From NCBI GenBank assembly GCA_017935785.1, contig JAGBGU010000042.1, forward strand, positions 41,632-105,631: a stretch of 64,000 nt of DNA, written 5' to 3'. The notes under the pieces are model-generated. The model was not told the origin of the DNA. It saw nothing but the letters and a program-made list of their open reading frames with translations, and searched no databases. The translations under genes and the position numbers were made by a program. Positions 50,104 to 57,616 of the stretch are shown here, in pieces. Source of the DNA: Bacteroidaceae bacterium (GTDB taxonomy: Bacteria; Bacteroidota; Bacteroidia; Bacteroidales; Bacteroidaceae). Positions within the stretch are counted from its first letter, which is position 1; each line of letters opens with the position of its first letter.

Positions 50104-51108
50104 ATGTGTAAACCAAAATCCATTCTGAGCGTGCTACTTACAGTAGGCACATTGTTCCTGGCACAGGGCATTGCTGCCCAAGGCAATGTCAGCGTTGAAA
50201 TGATGAAAGAGCGTTACCGCCTGTACATGAAAGGCGAGACCGTACCCGTTGACTCGGCGGACGAAGTAGTGAACTGCATATACAATCCCAAAGAAGGGTA
50301 CTCCAATCCAAGAACAGACAAATCCCGCACAAGGAGCATTGACTTGCTGAATCTGCGCACAAAAGAATATCCAGACAGAAGACACTTCTGGTCAATAGTG
50401 ATTGAAGAAAAACGTATTGGAAGGAAATACAATGGAGTTAAAATGCCAAAAAGCAAGAGACGAAGAACTTGGGCACAGCACCACAAGTATATCTATCTGG
50501 ACAGCATTGCCGGCATGGCGCGCGACGAGATTCCCCAAAGCATGAAGGACAATTATCGTAAAAAGAACAGACTCGCCTATCATGCGCCTGCGCTCAGCGG
50601 CACGTTCTATGGACTCTCTGACCCATTGAATATGTTCGGCTATATAACGGCTCTTTACTTTGTTGATTTTCCACTCGACAAGGGCAAATTCATGCACGGC
50701 CGTCTTCTGTCCCGCTGTTTCAGCCACAGGAGCCTGTTGGACAAAAACACCATGACAATATGTGAAACCTCAACAGCCTATCTCCAAGCTCTCATGCGAA
50801 CTTTCAGCCGCGAAATCACGGAAAGATATAAGGCAGAAGCGAAAGACATCCTCCCCGGAGAGAAGAAGTTTGACCTGCTCATCTATCAGAGCCAGGGTCT
50901 GAGATCAGACGTTGAGCTTCTTTCTGGCGAAAAGAATGCCGGTGCCGAACTGGAATCGCTGCGGCATATCATCCGTTCCTTGCCGGCAAACTATTTCCCG
51001 CGGTTCTGGACGCTGGACAACCAAACCCTTCCCGGTTTCTACGTGGAAGCCCGTCTGAAGAACGGAGAATGGACCTTCAGCACAGACCGTTTCATAAAGT
51101 CTTATTAA
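50104..51108 (+). CDS. Secreted protein of unknown function (second of a tandem pair)
   Basis: 334 residues with a signal peptide (KSILSVLLTVGTLFLAQGIAAQG). The mature part begins NVSVEMMKERYRLYMKG, has a basic stretch (KMPKSKRRRTWAQHHKY), the segment LAYHAPALSGTFYGLSDPLNMFG, and KKFDLLIYQSQGLRSDVELL before the end. No family is recognised. The 22-nt gap from the first gene indicates cotranscription. Shared landmarks with the first gene (see there) suggest ancient duplication. Confidence 0.75.
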   Translation: MCKPKSILSVLLTVGTLFLAQGIAAQGNVSVEMMKERYRLYMKGETVPVDSADEVVNCIYNPKEGYSNPRTDKSRTRSIDLLNLRTKEYPDRRHFWSIVIEEKRIGRKYNGVKMPKSKRRRTWAQHHKYIYLDSIAGMARDEIPQSMKDNYRKKNRLAYHAPALSGTFYGLSDPLNMFGYITALYFVDFPLDKGKFMHGRLLSRCFSHRSLLDKNTMTICETSTAYLQALMRTFSREITERYKAEAKDILPGEKKFDLLIYQSQGLRSDVELLSGEKNAGAELESLRHIIRSLPANYFPRFWTLDNQTLPGFYVEARLKNGEWTFSTDRFIKSY

Positions 51109-52108
51109 AATACAGAACGCAAAAATGCAAAAATGCAAAAGATATATTGTATTCTGCTGATATAGCGCACGATATAACATTTGCGTTTTTGCATTTCCTT
51201 TGCAAAACATGCAAAAAAGGGCAAAATGAGGGTATTTTAGGTAAGGCAACCATGGCTTTTTTACGAAGAAAGTGAGATTAATGTGTGGTTCCCAACACCG
51301 ATAACGAATAATAAACATGCGTTTTGTAGGCTATTTTTGTCCCCAAAAAGGGAAAATTCAACGGCAAGAGGGGATAAAACGGTGCTTGTGTTGGGGCATA
51401 AACGTGCCGAAAATTTACCCCATTTGTTGGTTTGGGATACCCCAAATGGCAAAATGGGACATCCCAAAAGGCGGTTTGGGATATTGGGACATGGATAACG
51501 AGGCGGAGCTATAAAGGGAGGCTGAAAAATGGGGAGGGGCAGATTAGGCTCTTTGCATTTTTGCAAATTTGCAAAATTGCAAGCGCAAAAAAGAGAGGGT
51601 GGAGGGGTATACCTTATTTAATTATTAAATATATTTAATAACTTAATATATTATATATAGGGACACCCCCATACATTTTGCACAATGCAAAAATGCAAAA
51701 ATGCAAAGAAAGAGTGAAGAGTACCAAAACTGGCTTGGGGGCTATGCCGAGCGACGCAGCACTTCGATGGCGGAAACACCAGAATGCAAAAGAGGAGTTT
51801 AGCAAGAGGAATCCCAAATTTCTTTTACACCCCTCCAGGCGCATGGCATGGGAAAATTTACGGCATGGCGTGGTAGAAAATTTTCTCTCGCCACGCAAAA
51901 ATATAGGGTATTCTCTGACAAATTAGGACGTTCCAATAAAATTTTACAAAATAAGCTAAAATAATCCATTTTTTATTTTGTTATTACAAAATAAAGCCGT
52001 ACCTTTGCAGCGTTATTCCGGACAACAAAACAAAAACCATTAGCTGTTAGCCATTGGCCATTGGCAAAGCAGCAAACACCCCGCCAACGTCATCCTTCTC
52101 CGCGGACA

Positions 52109-52207
52109 GATGCTGAAACAAAAGTTAACTTTGTTCAATTTGCTCACGCTCGGCATAGCTCAAGCAAGCTTGGCTCTGCTCTCGCTTAGCCGCAAATTTC
52201 AGCATGA
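52109..52207. repeat. Long palindromic repeat, copy A
   Basis: It opens GATGCTGAAA and closes TTTCAGCATGAC, making an outer stem of about 9 bp. Inside is the segment GCTCGGCATAGCTCAAGC plus its neighbours, which recurs at 52474-52546. Confidence 0.6.
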
Positions 52208-52473
52208 CGTATAGAAAAACCAAGAGCCAAAAGCTAACAGCCAAAAGCCAAAGTAAAAAAGAGACCAGACATAAGTACATTAAGTTCATAAGAGTGTCGG
52301 CCAAACTCAAAAATGTTCTTTTTGTTCTTCTGTCGGAAAAAGGAAACCAACAACTGGCTAAAGGCCTTACACACACCACCGCCATCCTGAGTCCAGGCCT
52401 CATGTCATCCTAACCATACCTTAATCTAAAAGAAGATGTTTTCGATGAGCGAAGGCGAATAACTTGTTTAACA

Positions 52474-52612
52474 TTGTTCAATTTGCTCCCGCTCGGCATA
52501 GCTCAAGCGAGTTTGGCTCTGCATTCGTTCAACCGCAAGTTTCAGGATCTGTCCGCAGAGAAGGACAAGAAAGACTCGCGGTGAGATGCTGAACTAAATT
52601 CAGCATGACCAA
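52474..52612. repeat. Long palindromic repeat, copy B (diverged)
   Basis: TTGTTCAATTTGCTCCCGCT and the following GGCATAGCTCAAGCGAG repeat copy A with scattered changes. The end (TGCTGAACTAAATTCAGCAT) is a separate hairpin. TCTGTCCGC-GAGAAGGA at 52549 is inverted relative to TCCTTCTC-GCGGACAGA near 52093. Confidence 0.55.
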
Positions 52613-52860
52613 CAATGAGTGTGGCCGGCATGACGAGAAGAGAACAGGCCAAAAGCTAATAGCCAACGGCCAAAGTAAAAACCAAGTAACCGCCCTTTTT
52701 GCAAAAGAAATGCAAAGTTTGCGCAAAGGTTCAAAAACCGTATTTCCCTAACCATCTGCGCATTACAAACCAGGCCTTTGCATTTTTGCATTTTTGCGTT
52801 TACTAATATATAGGAATGTTAAGGTACATCTCCCGTCCGGCCATAATTCATTTACAGCAA

Positions 52861-52890
52861 GAGCCTCTCCACACCATTGCAGAGAGGCTC
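52861..52890 (-). terminator. Hairpin downstream of the DUF4738 gene
   Basis: GAGCCTCTC pairs with GAGAGGCTC around a 12-nt loop; no long T-run on the minus strand, so termination is probable rather than certain. Confidence 0.55.
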
Positions 52891-52943
52891 CTCAATATTC
52901 AGACGGAGACGGGAACGCTGCTGCAACCGTCCCCCACAACTCA

Positions 52944-53498
52944 TCAGACTCCCTCGTCGCCTTCGCCCGAATCGGGATCCACATCCATGAATTCGTCCTC
53001 CACGATTGTGGAACTGCCGTCGGGACCGATGGTCAGCAGGAAGGGTGCGGACAGGTCGCTGTCGGGATAGCTGACACAAAGGCTGAAGACCAGTTTGCCA
53101 TTGTCCACACGGTTGAAGCGGAAGCCGTCCAGGATACCGTTCTTCATAAAGTCGGAAGACAGGCGGCCGGCCAGTGTCTGCTTGGTAAAGCGCTTGCTGT
53201 AAAACTGCGAGCCGTCCCGTTTGATGTTGAGCGTATAGAAGTTGTTCACGTAATAGTCGCCGAATTCGTCGCGCACACTGCCCAGCGAATCCGACGCCTC
53301 GCGGTGGAGGGTATAGGCATAAGTGCGCTGTCCCACCCTGACAGTATCCGTAAAATGATATTCGGGCAGACGGTTTGTCGTGGGGCCGGCCTTTTCCTCT
53401 TTCACCGGTTCGGTCTGCACCTGGGGTTCCTGTTTCTTTCCGCAGGACACCATCACGACTGCCGCTGCGAGTGCTGTTAGAACGTGTTTGACTGACAT
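52944..53498 (-). CDS. DUF4738 lipoprotein
   Basis: 184 residues. A lipobox follows the signal (VLTALAAAVVMVSCGKK), then a Pro/Glu/Lys linker (QEPQVQTEPVKEEKAG). The beta-rich domain has LPEYHFTDTVRVGQRTYAYTLHREASD and FYTLNIKRDGSQFYSKRFTKQT, as in DUF4738 proteins of Bacteroidales. The tail is acidic (DEFMDVDPDSGEGDEGV). Function unknown; probably anchored in a membrane facing the periplasm or outside. Confidence 0.85.
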   Translation of the reverse strand: MSVKHVLTALAAAVVMVSCGKKQEPQVQTEPVKEEKAGPTTNRLPEYHFTDTVRVGQRTYAYTLHREASDSLGSVRDEFGDYYVNNFYTLNIKRDGSQFYSKRFTKQTLAGRLSSDFMKNGILDGFRFNRVDNGKLVFSLCVSYPDSDLSAPFLLTIGPDGSSTIVEDEFMDVDPDSGEGDEGV

Positions 53499-53529
53499 TG
53501 CTATTGTGTGTTTTTAGTATAGTTGTTTC

Positions 53530-54549
53530 TTATCCTTTTATCTCACTCTTTACGCGGAGGGTATTGCCAAGGTCTTCCAGTTCAAGGATTTTGGCGCGCT
53601 CCTTCCCACCGGGGCTGTTGGGAGAATGGAGCACCAGACAGAGGCGCCCTTCAAAATCTCTGAATATCATGCTGTGCCCGCCGTTTACAAAGAGGGGGTC
53701 CTTCTGCTGAATCCAGGGGCCGGTAATCCTTCCGGTGGCCGATTCGGCGATGCCCACGGCATAGACTCCCTCCTTGAAGCTGGACCATACCATGAGCAGT
53801 TTGCCCGTCTTGCTGCGGTAAAGGAAGCATCCGTCCGTAACGTAATGTTTGCTGTCCTCGGGGCCGTCGCCGGTAGACCATTCGGCCGAAGAGGCGTTGA
53901 ACAGGCGCACGGGCTGTCCGTCTGCGCCGGAAAGGTCTTTCTTGAGACGTACCAGATTCATTCCGCCGTCTACCGCCTGCACCCATTCATGGCAGTACAC
54001 CATATAGGGCACGCCGTCCTCCACCCACAATGTGCCGTCCAGCGCCATCTGGTCCAGCGGTGTGGCGGGCAGTTTTTCCTTGAAGGGCATGAAGGGGCCT
54101 TCGGGCTTCTTGGACCAGAAAATCTGCGTACAGCGGTGCCTGTAGGGCGTGGCGCCCTGGGGTGCCTTTTTCCAGATGATGTCCGTATTGAGCGTGGCAA
54201 AGAGGTAGTACTTGCCCTTGTACTTGTGCACCTCGGGCGCCCAAACCGTACCGGTGAGATGATTATCTCGCGGCACGTCGAACACCCGGATGGGGCCGTG
54301 CCAAGTCTTCAGGTCGCGGCTCTTATAGGCTATCATTCCGCCGTAACTCTGCCCGTTCTCCCTGACAGAGGACGAGGCATACATATAATACGTGCCTTCC
54401 TTCTGCACCGGAAGTATGTAGGGGTCGCGTATGTTTATGTCCTGAAGGGTATAGTTTTTTTCCTGTGCGGAAACCATGGCCGACATTGCCATAACCAAGG
54501 CGAGGAAACAGCTCTTCAGCCGCACGGATAAAAGGTTTTTTCTGTTCAT
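53530..54549 (-). CDS. Glycoside hydrolase family 43 protein, secreted
   Basis: 339 residues with a signal peptide (FLALVMAMSAMVSAQ). The GH43 base is Asp in INIRDPYIL; the middle Asp is in QMALDGTLWVEDG. Where most GH43 enzymes have a catalytic Glu, this one reads YVTDGCFLYRSKTGKLLMVW, that is Asp in the TDG position. This variant may be a subfamily feature or may change activity. It stands alone between DUF4738 and the divergent DUF4230 pair; its -7 element is at 54580-54587. Confidence 0.87.
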   Translation of the reverse strand: MNRKNLLSVRLKSCFLALVMAMSAMVSAQEKNYTLQDINIRDPYILPVQKEGTYYMYASSSVRENGQSYGGMIAYKSRDLKTWHGPIRVFDVPRDNHLTGTVWAPEVHKYKGKYYLFATLNTDIIWKKAPQGATPYRHRCTQIFWSKKPEGPFMPFKEKLPATPLDQMALDGTLWVEDGVPYMVYCHEWVQAVDGGMNLVRLKKDLSGADGQPVRLFNASSAEWSTGDGPEDSKHYVTDGCFLYRSKTGKLLMVWSSFKEGVYAVGIAESATGRITGPWIQQKDPLFVNGGHSMIFRDFEGRLCLVLHSPNSPGGKERAKILELEDLGNTLRVKSEIKG

Positions 54550-54579
54550 TTGAGTATATTTAACATTGAATAACTATGA

Positions 54580-54587
54580 CAAAGGTA
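54580..54587 (-). promoter_or_regulatory. -7 promoter element of the GH43 gene
   Basis: TACCTTTG on the minus strand, about 30 nt upstream of the ATG at 54549. Confidence 0.6.
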
Positions 54588-54619
54588 CAATTATTTATCC
54601 ACAATCCGTTTTTTTTCTT

Positions 54620-54627
54620 TATTTTTG
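54620..54627 (+). promoter_or_regulatory. -7 promoter element abutting the DUF4230 start codon
   Basis: TATTTTTG fits TAnnTTTG and ends 4 nt before the ATG at 54632. If used, the transcript would have virtually no leader. Confidence 0.5.
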
Positions 54628-54631
54628 TGCC

Positions 54632-55318
54632 ATGAAACTACGTTTTTTATGGCTTGCCCTGTCCTTTTTGGCATGTGCCTGCGCGAATCTCCCGGCCAAC
54701 AGGCAGGACAGCGACAACACAGACAATGCAGACAGCACCGACCTGGTGCTGCGCATCAGCAGGCAAAGCAGGCTGTACACCGCCGAATGCAAGGTACACA
54801 AGGTGGTGACGCACGAGGACCTGCTGCAATGGGAGGCCTCGGTGCTGGGGTACGAGTTCAAACAGAAGCTTCCTCTGGGCAACCGCAAGATTGCCATCCC
54901 CATAGACGTGACGCTGAGAGTGTACATCGACTTTTCCCGTTTCGGCCCCGAACAGGTGGAGCGCAGCGGCGAGTCGGTCCGCATCATCCTCCCCAATCCG
55001 CGCATTGTAGTGTCTTCCTCACGGGTGGACCACCAAGGCATCAGACAATACACCGACATTACACGGCACGAATATACCGATGAGGAAATGACGCTCTTTA
55101 CCCGCCAAGGGGTGCAGAGCATACTGGAAAAGGCGCCGGAGACCGGCATACTGGACACGGCAAGGGAGAATGCGGCAGCCCTGCTCATCCCCCTGCTTAC
55201 CCAATTGGGATACAAAAGGGAGAACATAAGCGTAACGTTCAGAGACGACCTGAAGGAAATGCCCTTGGAATTATTGTATGACAACGAAGGCTCGGTTATC
55301 CGCCTGACAAAAGAATAA
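54632..55318 (+). CDS. DUF4230 lipoprotein (first of a tandem pair)
   Basis: 228 residues with a lipoprotein signal (LWLALSFLACACANLP). The DUF4230 core is visible: RLYTAECKVHKVVTHED, GNRKIAIPIDVTLRVYIDFS, then IILPNPRIVVSSSRVDHQGI. Function is not known. The start at 54632 is preferred to 54566 because it gives a proper signal peptide and the upstream frame crosses both divergent promoters. The second DUF4230 gene starts 6 nt after the stop. Confidence 0.85.
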   Translation: MKLRFLWLALSFLACACANLPANRQDSDNTDNADSTDLVLRISRQSRLYTAECKVHKVVTHEDLLQWEASVLGYEFKQKLPLGNRKIAIPIDVTLRVYIDFSRFGPEQVERSGESVRIILPNPRIVVSSSRVDHQGIRQYTDITRHEYTDEEMTLFTRQGVQSILEKAPETGILDTARENAAALLIPLLTQLGYKRENISVTFRDDLKEMPLELLYDNEGSVIRLTKE

Positions 55319-55324
55319 GACACG

Positions 55325-55930
55325 ATGCAAAAGATACGTTCCTTACTGCAGACGCTCTTCATGCTGGCCTGCATAGCCCTGCTGGTGTGGGGATTTGTCC
55401 TGATACGCCAATGCAGGCAAGGCTCTCCTCTCCCGCCCCTGTTTTCCTTCAGGATTGGCGGCAGCAAAGGCCTCGTACCCACCCCCATGCAACTGCGCAG
55501 CATAGAACGCATCGGGAAATGGGAGTTCCTGAGCATTGAAGACGAAGAGATTGTGGACACCGTCCGCCACCGCCTTCTGCTCCCCGACCAATATCTGGTA
55601 CGCATCTATCGCGGCACGCTCAGCCTGGGCATAGACCTGAGCCGGGCAGAGCAGGATTGGGTGGGCATGAGGGGAGACACCGTGGTGGTTACGCTCCCGC
55701 CGGTAACGCTGCTCAATCCGCAGTTTATCGACGAGGCCCGCACACGCACTTTCCACGAGACCGGCACATGGGACGCACAGTCACGCGAGCAGATGTACCA
55801 CAAGGCCCGCAGGCAGATGATGCTCCGTTGCCTCTCGGAAGAGAACCTGCAGGCTGCCCGCGAGAACGGGAAGGCCAGAATGGCCGCCGTCTTCCGCAAC
55901 TTAGGCTTCGCAAATGTAGTGGTGGAATAA
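55325..55930 (+). CDS. DUF4230 protein (second of a tandem pair)
   Basis: 201 residues. An uncleaved-looking N-terminal membrane helix (LLQTLFMLACIALLVWGFVLI) precedes a DUF4230 domain (SIERIGKWEFLSIEDEEIVD, GTLSLGIDLSRAEQDWV, VVTLPPVTLLNPQFIDE). It is related to the preceding gene but anchored by a helix and not a lipid. The two probably act together at the envelope; function unknown. A terminator follows at 55973. Confidence 0.83.
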   Translation: MQKIRSLLQTLFMLACIALLVWGFVLIRQCRQGSPLPPLFSFRIGGSKGLVPTPMQLRSIERIGKWEFLSIEDEEIVDTVRHRLLLPDQYLVRIYRGTLSLGIDLSRAEQDWVGMRGDTVVVTLPPVTLLNPQFIDEARTRTFHETGTWDAQSREQMYHKARRQMMLRCLSEENLQAARENGKARMAAVFRNLGFANVVVE

Positions 55931-55972
55931 CGATTGTCCCCCCCTACGGACATTTCGCAGACATAAAAAAAT

Positions 55973-56020
55973 CCCCGAAACGGCTACAGGCCTTAGCTGC
56001 ATTTACGTTTCGGAGAAAAA
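55973..56020. terminator. Terminator between convergent DUF4230 and GHL10 genes
   Basis: CCCCGAAACG pairs with CGTTTCGGA-G across a 23-nt loop; A/T runs on either side. Confidence 0.7.
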
Positions 56021-56041
56021 ATAACTTTGAGAACGCTTAGT

Positions 56042-57523
56042 TCAAAGCTTCACTTTCTTCTTGGCACCCTTAGACTCGTTGTGCATACGGTCAAGCGCCG
56101 TCACCACATAGCTGTAGGTCTGCTCGCCTCCCTCGTAGGTCAGGGGGAAAAAGGTATTGCTGGTTATGCACACGATATTGCGCGAATCTTCCAGATTCTG
56201 AGGTTCGCCCTTAAGGAAGCGGTACACTACATACTGATGGGCCTCGTCCATCACGCCCTTGGCCTTTGGCGCTGTCCAGAAGAGTACGGGGCCGTCCTCT
56301 GTCCACACCACCTTGGCTTTGCGGGGCTTTCTGGGCGCCTTCCTGTCAATCCAGGGCATAAGGGGCTGCAGGGCCGGTGTATTGTGGTAGACCTGGCGAA
56401 GCGTGAGTCCGTAGTTGCCCACATTGTCCACCACCGCCTTGGCATACCACTGGCAGCTGCCGTAGATTCCGGGCAGAGAGCGCTGCAGGTCGTATTTGCG
56501 TCCCATCTGGTGTACCTGCGGGTTCAGGGGGTCGGGATGTTTGCAGGTACGGGTTACATCCTGTCCCACATACAGGGGTCGTTCGCCGGCGTTGGCGCTC
56601 CACCAGCGAATCAGTTCGTCATAATCGGCCGCCTTGTTGCCGATCTCCCAATAAATCTGCGGAATATTGTAGTCCACCCAACCCTCGCGCACCCAAAGGA
56701 GCACATCGGCATACAGGTCGTCATAATTCTGCAGTCCGTTGGTCTCGCTTCCGTTGGGATCATTCTTCTTGTTACGGTAAATTCCGAATGGTGCCACGCC
56801 GAACTTTATCCAGGGCTTCACGCGGCGCAGCGTCTCGTGCATCTGCTTCATGAACAGATTCACATTCTGACGGCGCCAGTCGGCACGGTCCATTCCTCCG
56901 CCGTACTGGGCATAGGATGCATCGTCAGGGATAGGCACCCCGGCTGCGGGATAGGGATAGAAATAATCGTCTATGTGCAGGCCGTCCACATCGTAACGGC
57001 TCACAATGTCGGCCGCCACCTGACAGATGAAATCACGATTTTCGGGACATCCGGGGTCAAAAATCATCAGTCCCTCATAATTGAAGAAACTTCCGGGGCT
57101 GCGGAAATAGGCATGGTTCTTGGCCAGTGCGGCGGTGCCCTTGGTCTTGGCACGATAGGGATTTATCCAGGCATGGCATTCCATCTGTCGGGCATGGCAC
57201 TGTTCCACCATCCATTCCAGGGGATCCCAATACGGGTTGGGGGGCAGTCCCTGCTGGCCGGTCAGATATCGGCTCCAGGGCTCCAGCTCGCTGGCATAGA
57301 GCGCGTCGCCCTCGGCACGAACCTGAAAGAATATGGCATTGATGCCCGACTTCTGCAACTCGTCCAGCTGATAGGAAAGGGTCTGCTGCATGGCATCCCG
57401 TCCCATACCCTGAAACTGTCCGTTCACACACTGAATCCAGGCTCCGCGAAACTCTCTCTTCGGGTTCTGAGCCATCATAAACGCTGCGATAAAAAGCAGT
57501 ACTATACTAACATATTTTCTCAT
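56042..57523 (-). CDS. GHL10 family glycoside hydrolase-like protein (YngK/DUF187 type)
   Basis: 493 residues with a signal peptide (VSIVLLFIAAFMMAQN). The barrel reads KREFRGAWIQCVNGQF, ELQKSGINAIFFQVRAEGDALY, ECHAWINPYRA, DVDGLHIDDYFYPYP and FGVAPFGIYRNK, the signature of GHL10. The C-terminal part looks like a fibronectin-III-type beta domain (GPVLFWTAPKAKG...YSYVVTALDRMHN). Relatives are linked to cell-wall glycan cleavage. The start at 57523 is chosen because the -7 element at 57532-57539 overlaps the longer frame. Confidence 0.87.
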   Translation of the reverse strand: MRKYVSIVLLFIAAFMMAQNPKREFRGAWIQCVNGQFQGMGRDAMQQTLSYQLDELQKSGINAIFFQVRAEGDALYASELEPWSRYLTGQQGLPPNPYWDPLEWMVEQCHARQMECHAWINPYRAKTKGTAALAKNHAYFRSPGSFFNYEGLMIFDPGCPENRDFICQVAADIVSRYDVDGLHIDDYFYPYPAAGVPIPDDASYAQYGGGMDRADWRRQNVNLFMKQMHETLRRVKPWIKFGVAPFGIYRNKKNDPNGSETNGLQNYDDLYADVLLWVREGWVDYNIPQIYWEIGNKAADYDELIRWWSANAGERPLYVGQDVTRTCKHPDPLNPQVHQMGRKYDLQRSLPGIYGSCQWYAKAVVDNVGNYGLTLRQVYHNTPALQPLMPWIDRKAPRKPRKAKVVWTEDGPVLFWTAPKAKGVMDEAHQYVVYRFLKGEPQNLEDSRNIVCITSNTFFPLTYEGGEQTYSYVVTALDRMHNESKGAKKKVKL

Positions 57524-57531
57524 AACGGACA

Positions 57532-57539
57532 CAAAGTTA
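57532..57539 (-). promoter_or_regulatory. -7 promoter element abutting the GHL10 start codon
   Basis: TAACTTTG on the minus strand ends 8 nt from the ATG at 57523, predicting a leader of a few nucleotides. Confidence 0.55.
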
Positions 57540-57583
57540 CAAAAAATGTCCTGTATATAAGATGCAGGCTTGAAGGTTTTTTG

Positions 57584-57591
57584 TAACTTTG
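57584..57591 (+). promoter_or_regulatory. -7 promoter element of the asparaginase-uvrA operon
   Basis: TAACTTTGCG matches the consensus 25 nt upstream of the ATG at 57617. Confidence 0.65.
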
Positions 57592-57616
57592 CGAAAAATT
57601 ATCGTAATTCGCCAAT

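Larger units (their letters stand above)
51116..52800. repeat. Gene-free 1.7-kb block bounded by a 25-bp inverted repeat
   Basis: The left boundary (51116-51141) begins AACGCAAAAATGCAAAAAT and continues with GCAAAAG. The right boundary (52776-52800) is its reverse complement with one A fewer. Further GCAAAAAT runs occur at about 51550-51590 and 51681-51707 in both orientations. No open frame inside shows family features; short frames of 60-100 codons are A-rich or repeat-derived. A -7-like TACCTTTGCAG is present near 52003. The block may be a stack of non-autonomous repeats. Confidence 0.6.

Noticed and set aside
51261..51566. 101-codon frame (minus) and overlapping 65-71-codon plus frames in the gene-free block
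   Set aside because: The translations come from GGGAT/CCCCAAA and GCAAAA repeats, with no start context or recognisable domain.
52204..52413. 69-codon frame with Lys/Ser/Gln-rich translation
   Set aside because: It reads AGCCAAAAGC-type simple repeats and does not look like a protein.
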